From Nitriliruptorales bacterium (GTDB taxonomy: Bacteria > Actinomycetota > Nitriliruptoria > Euzebyales > Egibacteraceae), in the NCBI GenBank assembly GCA_009379795.1, contig WHTC01000004.1:1-44524 (forward strand): DNA of 44,524 nt, written 5' to 3'. Shown in pieces: positions 39,840 through 44,524 of this stretch. Position numbers and translations under genes: made by a program. The notes beneath the pieces were generated by a model, which was given only the letters and a program-made list of their open reading frames with translations, ran no database searches and was not told where the DNA came from. Position 1 is the stretch's first letter, and every line of letters starts with the position of its first letter.

Positions 39840-41102
39840 TCACCCCTCGTCGGGGAGGTCGAATAACTCACGGAGCGTGGCAGCGTGCAGTTCCCCACCG
39901 CGCCCGTCGGCGATGGCCTTGAGCCGAACGGAGGGATCGTGCAACAGCGTGTTGACGATGCCCTTGGTCAGGGATTCGACGGCCTCGCGCTGGCGGTCGT
40001 CAAGACTGGCGAGTCGCGCGCTCAGCCGCTCCATCTCCGCCCCGCGGACAGCTTCCGCTCGCGCGCGCAACGCGGCGATCGTCGGCTCGACCCGGACGGT
40101 GCGGGTCCAGGCGGCAAAGCGCTGCGCCTCCTGATCGACCAGCAGGCGCGCCTTGACGGCCTCGGCGCCGGTCGCCCCCCCCTCGGTGAGGGCGTGGACG
40201 GCATCGACGTCCAGCACCGTCACGCCGGGCACGAACGAGCAGCCCGGATCCACGTCGCGGGGCACGGCGATGTCCAGCAGCACAAGGGGACGTTCCGGGC
40301 GCCTGACCATCGCCTCGGCCACCGCCTCGTGGCTGATGATGGGACTCGACGATCCGGTGGAGCACAGCACCAGGTCAGCGTCGCGAAGCCCGCTGGAAAG
40401 GTCGGCGAAGTCCAGCACGTCGCCGTCGACCCGCAGCGCGAGTCGCTCGCCCTTCTCGGCGCTGCGGTTGGCGACCACGATCCGCTCAGCGTTGCCGTGC
40501 ACCCGGCTGGCGGCCATCCCGCCCATCTTCCCGGCGCCGACCACCAGGACCGTGCGACCGTCCAGCGGCCCGAGCACCCGTGATGCCGCCTGCAGACCAA
40601 CATCGACCATCGAGTGGGCACCGGCGGAGATGCCCGTCTCCGCCCTGGTGCGCTTGCCCACCCGGAGTGCCTGGCGGAACAGCGAGGACAGGACCCTGCC
40701 GGTACTGCCCTCCGCCTGGGCGCGGATGAACGCCTGCTTGACCTGGAGGGCGATCTGGCGCTCGCCGACCACCATCGAGTCGAGCCCGGAGGCGACGGCG
40801 AACAGGTGCGCCGCAGCGCGGTCGTCGAAGTAGTCGTAGGTCAGGCTGGCCAGGTCCTCGGGCACCAGCCCGCCCCACTCCAGGAAGAAGTCCCGCAGGT
40901 CGGCCATGCCGCCGTGGTAGCGGTTGACGTTCGTGTACAACTCGACGCGGTTGCAGGTCGACAGCACCACGGCCTCGGTCACATGGGCGCGCTGGACGAG
41001 GCTGAGCAGCGCCTTCGGCACCTGCTCGGACGGGATTGCCACGCGCTCCAGAAGGCCGACCGGAGCGGTTCTGTAGTTCAGCCCGAGGACGAGGACAGAC
41101 AA
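39840..41102 (-). CDS. hemA: Glutamyl-tRNA reductase
   Basis: 420 residues, first enzyme of the C5 tetrapyrrole route; reduces glutamyl-tRNA to glutamate-1-semialdehyde with NADPH. Catalytic Cys50 is in VVLSTCNRVELYTNV; substrate pocket segments SGLDSMVVGERQIALQVKQA follow; the NADPH domain is TVLVVGAGKMGGMAASRV; the C-terminal dimerisation helix ends the protein. The start is TTG 41102, overlapping the upstream precorrin-2 dehydrogenase gene by 25 bases. As the committed step it is the expected control point for Rex. Confidence 0.95.
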   Translation of the reverse strand: MSVLVLGLNYRTAPVGLLERVAIPSEQVPKALLSLVQRAHVTEAVVLSTCNRVELYTNVNRYHGGMADLRDFFLEWGGLVPEDLASLTYDYFDDRAAAHLFAVASGLDSMVVGERQIALQVKQAFIRAQAEGSTGRVLSSLFRQALRVGKRTRAETGISAGAHSMVDVGLQAASRVLGPLDGRTVLVVGAGKMGGMAASRVHGNAERIVVANRSAEKGERLALRVDGDVLDFADLSSGLRDADLVLCSTGSSSPIISHEAVAEAMVRRPERPLVLLDIAVPRDVDPGCSFVPGVTVLDVDAVHALTEGGATGAEAVKARLLVDQEAQRFAAWTRTVRVEPTIAALRARAEAVRGAEMERLSARLASLDDRQREAVESLTKGIVNTLLHDPSVRLKAIADGRGGELHAATLRELFDLPDEG

Positions 41103-41758
41103 GCGGAAGCAACCCGTTTCGCGTCAGAATGACGGCCAGTGCGAATGAGTCTCAGGATATCCGGCACCGGAATGGCCCGCCAACGGGCGCGGCGCTGGAC
41201 GTCGGTGAGGCCGGCCAGGGCGTCGGCGATCTCGGGGTCGCTGCGCAGTTCGGCGTACAGCGCCACCAACTCGCCCCATTCCGGCCCGTAGGCGCCGTCC
41301 AACTCCGTGCGCAGGTGGCGAGCGAGGGCGGGCGCTTGGTCTGAGGTCGACACGGCGAGGGTCAACGCCCCCCGGCGCACGACGCCGGCGAGGGCGGCGG
41401 TGCCCTGACCGCCCCGGTCCACCCGCACGCAGAGCGTCGCCCGGTCAGCCGCCGCGCGCGCGACGGCGGCGTTGCGCTCCGGATCGGCGGTCGCGGCGAT
41501 GACCAGGACGGCCCCTTCGAGGTCGGCTTCCTGGAAGCCGCGGCGGTGCCAGGTGAGCCGGCCGGCAGCGGCAGCGCGCGCGATGTCGGGGGAGGCCGTG
41601 GGTGCCACAACCACCAGATCCGCACCGGCGTCCAGCAGCGGCAGGGCTTTGGAGGCGGCCACCGGCCCGGCGCCCACGCTGACCACACGGGCGCCGTCGA
41701 AGCGGACGAACAGCGGGACGGTGGCGCTGGAAGGGTTGTCCGCGGTACCGGAGGTCAC
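41078..41758 (-). CDS. Precorrin-2 dehydrogenase / sirohydrochlorin ferrochelatase-type protein (CysG N-domain, Met8-like)
   Basis: 226 residues. NAD-binding Rossmann start VPLFVRFDGARVVSVGAGPVAA with ALPLLDAGADLVVVAP, then LVIAATADPERNAAVARAA and AVSTSDQAPALARHLRTEL, as in Met8/SirC/CysG N-terminal domains. It oxidises precorrin-2 to sirohydrochlorin, possibly also inserting iron, giving siroheme with the CobA domain encoded downstream. GTG 41758 overlaps the rex stop. The C-terminal 60 residues are the family helical domain. Confidence 0.9.
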   Translation of the reverse strand: MTSGTADNPSSATVPLFVRFDGARVVSVGAGPVAASKALPLLDAGADLVVVAPTASPDIARAAAAGRLTWHRRGFQEADLEGAVLVIAATADPERNAAVARAAADRATLCVRVDRGGQGTAALAGVVRRGALTLAVSTSDQAPALARHLRTELDGAYGPEWGELVALYAELRSDPEIADALAGLTDVQRRARWRAIPVPDILRLIRTGRHSDAKRVASACLSSSSG

Positions 41759-42483
41759 AGCTGCTCGGGAGCGGGCACCGCTCCCGGCGACCCAGGCAGC
41801 AGGCCCCCCGCCTCGAGGCGGCGCCGCGCGGTGCCCCGGCGGACCGACTCCTCGGCCACCCGGCGCTGCTCGTAGAAGGACAGAATCTGCAACTCGATCG
41901 ACAGGTCGACCTTGCGCAGGCTCACCCCTGCGGGAACGGTGAGAACGCGGGGGGTGAAATTCAGAATCGAGGAGATCCCCGCGGCGCACAGCCGGTCGGC
42001 CGCCTCCTGGGCCACGGCGCCCGGCACCGCGAGGATCGCGATGGAGATCTCCTCTTCCTTCACGTAGCGCTCGACCTCGTCGAAGTGCCCGATCTCGACG
42101 TCACCGACGACCTGCCCGACCTTGGCCGGGTCCGCGTCCAGCAGGGCGGCGATGCGGAAGCCCCGCTCGGCGAAGCCGCTGTAGTTGGCCAGTGCCTGCC
42201 CGAGGTTGCCGATCCCCACGATGCACACCGCCCAGTCCTGGGTCAGCCCCAACTCGCGGGAGATCTGATGAATCAGGTACTCCACGTCGTAGCCGACGCC
42301 CCTGGTCCCGTACGAGCCGAGATAGGAGAGATCCTTGCGGATCTTCGCGGAGTTCACGCCCGCGGCCATGGCCAGCGCCTCGCTCGAGACCGTGTGAATT
42401 CCCTTCTCGGCCATGTCGACCAACGCCCGAAGATAGACGGGAAGCCTGGTGACACTGGCCTCGGGGATCTGGCGAGACGACAC
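41755..42483 (-). CDS. rex: Redox-sensing transcriptional repressor Rex
   Basis: 242 residues. Winged-helix N-terminus: SVTRLPVYLRALVDMAEKGI, SSEALAMAAGVNSAKIRKDL, SYLGSYGTRGVGYDVEYL. The NAD(H)-binding domain has VCIVGIGNLGQALANYSGF and LDADPAKVGQ, followed by FTPRVLTVPAGVSLRKVDLS and a C-terminal swapped helix. Rex releases operators when NADH/NAD+ rises, tuning respiration and heme supply. GTG 42483 is chosen because AAGGAGGGG precedes it; in-frame starts exist upstream. First gene of the rex-hem operon, with a good promoter carrying a Rex half-site. Confidence 0.95.
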   Translation of the reverse strand: MSSRQIPEASVTRLPVYLRALVDMAEKGIHTVSSEALAMAAGVNSAKIRKDLSYLGSYGTRGVGYDVEYLIHQISRELGLTQDWAVCIVGIGNLGQALANYSGFAERGFRIAALLDADPAKVGQVVGDVEIGHFDEVERYVKEEEISIAILAVPGAVAQEAADRLCAAGISSILNFTPRVLTVPAGVSLRKVDLSIELQILSFYEQRRVAEESVRRGTARRRLEAGGLLPGSPGAVPAPEQL

Positions 42484-42529
42484 CTGCGGCTGCCCCTCCT
42501 TCTCCTGTCGGAACCCGCCGGCCGGCGTT

Positions 42530-42564
42530 TTCACAAGGGTACGTGGCTGGCGGGGGCTCCTCAA
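42530..42564 (-). promoter_or_regulatory. rex-hem operon promoter with Rex half-operator
   Basis: On the minus strand TTGAGG (42559-42564) and TACCCT (42536-42541) are spaced by exactly 17 bases. TTGTGAA (42530-42536), the Rex half-site sequence, begins at the last base of the -10 box. The second half-site is not recognisable. Position fits autorepression. Confidence 0.55.
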
Positions 42565-42840
42565 CGCCGTTGATCAACCCGCGGAGTGTGCGGTCGCAGG
42601 CGACGACCACACGGTTGCCCCGGTCGAGGGCGCGGATGCTCGGGTCGTCGCTAACCGTGCGAGCGATGAGGTCGGCGATCGCCTCAGCGAAGCGCTGGGC
42701 TTCGGCCGCGATCTCGGCAATTAACGGTCGGCGTCGTCGCCGAGGAGAAACTCGACGGCGCGAATGTCTTCCCACAGCCAGAATTCGTCCGCGTCCAGCA
42801 TCCCCGCTTCCGCTCCGCCCTGGAGCTCCTGCCGGCTCAC
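42540..42840 (-). pseudogene. Gene remnant(s) between rex and the IS110 element
   Basis: A 39-codon frame (GTG 42840 to TAA 42721) reads SRQELQGGAEAGMLDADEFW then LWEDIRAVEFLLGDDADR. Immediately after it, in another frame and with no usual start, strongly GC-biased codons continue to about 42540 (AEIAAEAQRFAEAIADLIAR, then SIRALDRGNRVVVACDRTLR, GLINGVEEPPP). Either two overlapping small genes, or one gene broken by a frameshift. Not recognised. The rex promoter lies in its 3' part. Confidence 0.35.
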
Positions 42841-42889
42841 TGTGCACCATCCCGGGGTCAGCGGTCATGGGGCTGCTGATGCACCCTGT

Positions 42890-43050
42890 GTGCCTGCCGG
42901 GCCATCGCCAGCGTGGCTTGCCCTTGGAGGGCCGGCATGAGTGATGCGAGGTCCGGCGGCCCGGGACGTGCCAAGCGGCGACAGGGCTGAGCGCCACCGA
43001 GCGCCGATCAGTGAGCGACCGACGAGCACGTCCCAGCACCGCCGGGTGCC
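42890..43050 (+). ncRNA. Predicted IS110 bridge RNA
   Basis: Two consecutive stem-loops with internal loops. Target-binding loop: outer stem CCGGGCC (42897-42903)/GGCCCGG (42958-42964), apical hairpin GCCCT-TGG-AGGGC (42920-42932). Left guide GTGGCT (42913-42918) resembles the left target GGGGCT (42869-42874, 5 of 6). Right guide GCATGAGT (42935-42942) is the exact complement of right target ACTCATGC (44327-44334). Donor-binding loop: stem GGGACGTGC (42963-42971)/GCACGTCCC (43026-43034). Left guide ACAGGGCT (42981-42988) is identical to the right end plus core (44319-44326). Right guide ATCAGT (43007-43012) pairs with GCTGAT (42875-42880). The two outer stems share two bases (42963-42964), so they compete at their junction. 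RNA ends are approximate. Confidence 0.72.
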
Positions 43051-43081
43051 TGCCAGCTGCGCCAACAGCCAGGAGGCACAC

Positions 43082-44317
43082 ATGCAGCATGACACGACCG
43101 CGCTCATTGGAGGAGTCGACTGGGCGACCGACACCAACGAGCAGTGCATCGTCGACGCCACCGGCTCCATCGTGGCGCGGCGCAACACCACCCACGATGC
43201 CGCGGGCATCCGCCGGCTCGTCGAGGGCTTCGTCCGCCACGGCGTGCAGCAGGTCGCGATCGAGCGGCCCGACGGCCCGGTCGTGGACGCACTGCTGACC
43301 GTTGGCATCGAGGTGGTGGTGATCACTCCGCGGCAGGTCAAGCACCTGCGCGCGCGTTACAGCGCGGCGGGCAACAAGGACGACCGCTTCGACGCCTACG
43401 TGCTGGCCGATGTGCTGCGCACCGACGGCCACCGGCTCACCCCACTGACCCCCGACAGTCCACAAACCCTGGCGCTGCGCTCGGCGGTGCGCGCCCGCAC
43501 CGACTTGGTCGAGGCGCGGGTGGCGCTGTGCAACCAGCTGCGCGCGCACCTGCGTGTGGTCTTCCCCGCCGTGGTCGGGCTGTTCGCCGACCTCGACTCG
43601 CCGATCAGCCTGACGTTTCTTGCCCGCTTCCCCTCGGTCGACAAGGCCGCCTGGCTCGGCCAGCGACGCCTCGGCGCGTGGCTGGCCGCCAACGGCTACT
43701 GCGGTCGCCAACCCGCCCGCGTGCTGCTCGAACGACTCCAGACCGGCCCCGAGGGGCTGACCGGCGATGCGGCCGCCGCCGCGGCGCACACGACCCTGGC
43801 CTACGTGGCGACGCTCATCGCGGTCCGCGGTCAGATCGCTGCCCTCGAAGCCCAGATCCGCGAGCAGCTCGCCCTGCACCCCGACGCCCACGTGTTCACC
43901 TCGCTGCCGCGCAGCGGACAGGTCCGTGCCGCAAAGCTGCTGGCAGAGATCGGCGACGCCCGTGGCCGCTTCCCCACCGAGGCGTCCCTGGCCGCCCTCG
44001 CCGGCGCCGCACCCTCCACCCGCCAGTCCGGCCGCCACCACGTCGTGACGTTCCGCTGGGCGTGCGACAAGAAGCTGCGCGATGCGGTCATCGACTTCGC
44101 CGCCGACAGCCGCCGAGCCAGCCCCTGGGCCGCCGCCATCTACGACCGCCACCGCACCACCGGCAAAACCCACCAACACGCCACCCGCATCCTCGCCCGC
44201 GCCTGGCTGCGCGTCATCTGGCGCTGCTGGCAAGACGGCACCGGCTATGACTCCGCTCGCCACGGCGGAGCCCGACCCTTCCTCACCCCGAACGAAGCAA
44301 TCGACCAGGCGGCTTGA
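43082..44317 (+). CDS. IS110-family transposase (DEDD bridge-RNA-guided recombinase)
   Basis: 411 residues. RuvC-like N-terminal domain with DEDD residues D13 (GVDWATDTNEQ), E61 (VAIERPDGPVVDA), D101 and D104 (NKDDRFDAYVLAD); helical middle; C-terminal Tnp domain with the serine-containing stretch AGAAPSTRQSGRHH then VTFRWACDKKLRDAVIDFA, where the family nucleophile serine lies. Full length and uninterrupted, so potentially active. ATG 43082 has AGGAGG upstream; its 5' end directly follows the bridge RNA region. Confidence 0.93.
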   Translation: MQHDTTALIGGVDWATDTNEQCIVDATGSIVARRNTTHDAAGIRRLVEGFVRHGVQQVAIERPDGPVVDALLTVGIEVVVITPRQVKHLRARYSAAGNKDDRFDAYVLADVLRTDGHRLTPLTPDSPQTLALRSAVRARTDLVEARVALCNQLRAHLRVVFPAVVGLFADLDSPISLTFLARFPSVDKAAWLGQRRLGAWLAANGYCGRQPARVLLERLQTGPEGLTGDAAAAAAHTTLAYVATLIAVRGQIAALEAQIREQLALHPDAHVFTSLPRSGQVRAAKLLAEIGDARGRFPTEASLAALAGAAPSTRQSGRHHVVTFRWACDKKLRDAVIDFAADSRRASPWAAAIYDRHRTTGKTHQHATRILARAWLRVIWRCWQDGTGYDSARHGGARPFLTPNEAIDQAA

Positions 44318-44319
44318 CA
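44314..44319 (+). promoter_or_regulatory. Consensus -35 box at the right end of the IS110 element
   Basis: TTGACA, a perfect -35 sequence, overlaps the transposase stop codon and points outward. In IS110-type circles a right-end -35 joined to the left end drives the bridge RNA; here the left-end -10 is not clear. Confidence 0.45.
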
Positions 44320-44400
44320 CAGGGCTACTCATGCGGGCACGCCGCAGGAGTTCCTCACGTCGAGCGCGTAGGTCGTCACCGGTTCCTCGCCGCGTGCCGG

Positions 44401-44524
44401 TCAGTGGCGGCGGGCCTCGCGGATCGCGGCGCGGAGGGTGGCGGTGTCGACCTGGAACTCGGCGATCTCGCGGTCGTCGACGGCGACCACGGGAACGCGC
44501 ACGGTGTAGCGATCGATCAAGGCC
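44401..44524 (-). CDS. Glutaredoxin-like (DUF836) protein, 3' end only
   Basis: Runs off the window; the last 40 residues are visible (ALIDRYTVRVPVVAVDDREI then AEFQVDTATLRAAIREARRH). The cis-proline segment VRVPVVAVDD and the following E-x-x-x-F-x-V-D pattern match the C-terminus of the glutaredoxin-like DUF836 family, whose genes often precede rex-hemA in actinobacteria. The CXXC part is outside the window. The IS110 element stands between this gene and rex. Confidence 0.65.
   Translation of the reverse strand, partial: ALIDRYTVRVPVVAVDDREIAEFQVDTATLRAAIREARRH

Larger units (their letters stand above)
42873..44326 (+). mobile_element. IS110-family insertion sequence
   Basis: About 1.45 kb, bounded by CT core dinucleotides at 42873-42874 and 44325-44326. 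Long non-coding left end (about 207 bases) with bridge RNA-like folds, a single DEDD transposase gene and a very short right end, as known for the IS110 group. A subterminal inverted 8-mer CCCTGTGT (42884-42891)/ACACAGGG (44317-44324) is present; there are no classic terminal repeats or target duplication other than the core. Boundaries were inferred from guide matches. It separates the glutaredoxin-like gene from rex. Confidence 0.8.

Noticed and set aside
42884-44324. CCCTGTGT/ACACAGGG as true terminal inverted repeats of the IS
   Set aside because: The left copy lies 9 bases inside the CT core that all four guide matches support, so it is described as subterminal.
42101-44332. Long minus-strand open frame spanning rex and the transposase
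   Set aside because: Antisense to the transposase and out of frame with rex; only the 42540-42720 part has plausible codon use and is reported as a remnant.
1-44524. CRISPR arrays, tRNA or rRNA genes, prophage or classical defence islands
   Set aside because: No regular spacer repeats, cloverleaf-like sequence, rRNA segments or phage structural genes were seen.

Overview
The window is a high-GC chromosomal segment of an actinobacterium (Actinomycetota). Lineage evidence: menaquinone genes, a rex-hemA-hemC-cobA/hemD-hemB cluster, the DUF5753/DUF6879 regulator pair, an EAL-DICT protein, ATGA/GTGA stop-start overlaps and likely leaderless promoters. The quinol:cytochrome c reductase is split into a b6-like and a subunit-IV-like protein, unlike the single long QcrB of mycobacteria and streptomycetes. 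I therefore infer a deep-branching lineage (for example Nitriliruptoria or Thermoleophilia-like), but the species cannot be named from this sequence.

Layout. 0.1-1.7 kb: XRE/DUF5753 regulator, DUF6879 protein and a small partner. 1.8-6.0 kb: cyclopropane-fatty-acid-type methyltransferase, an orphan Tat/lipoprotein substrate-binding protein, a DinB protein and an FAH-family hydrolase. 6.2-13.1 kb: MerR regulator and menaquinone genes menF, menD, menA, menB, menE. 13.2-22.6 kb: a PAS-GGDEF-EAL protein, a heterodimeric ABC exporter, an archaeal-type ATPase, an EamA transporter and an EAL-DICT protein. 22.6-26.8 kb: cytochrome c maturation System II (ccsB, resB, ccdA, tlpA). 26.9-32.2 kb: a seven-gene b6-like menaquinol:cytochrome c reductase operon with a dicluster ferredoxin and two unassigned membrane proteins. 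32.4-42.5 kb: tetrapyrrole genes hemL, hemB, cobA-hemD fusion, hemC, hemA, a precorrin-2 dehydrogenase and rex, with a second TlpA-like protein and an aldo/keto reductase. 42.8-44.3 kb: an IS110-family element. 44.4 kb to the end: the 3' end of a glutaredoxin-like gene.

The genes form a respiratory block: menaquinone is the reductant of the bc complex, the tetrapyrrole genes supply heme, System II attaches heme to the cytochromes, and Rex can tie heme synthesis to NADH/NAD+.

The most notable result is at the IS110 element. The non-coding left end folds on paper into the two-loop layout of a bridge RNA. All four guide segments can be matched to the element ends and to the actual insertion site, which fixes the element at CT cores 42873-42874 and 44325-44326. 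The second is the cytochrome b subunit, which keeps the cysteine that in b6 proteins binds an extra covalent heme and sits beside a dicluster ferredoxin gene.
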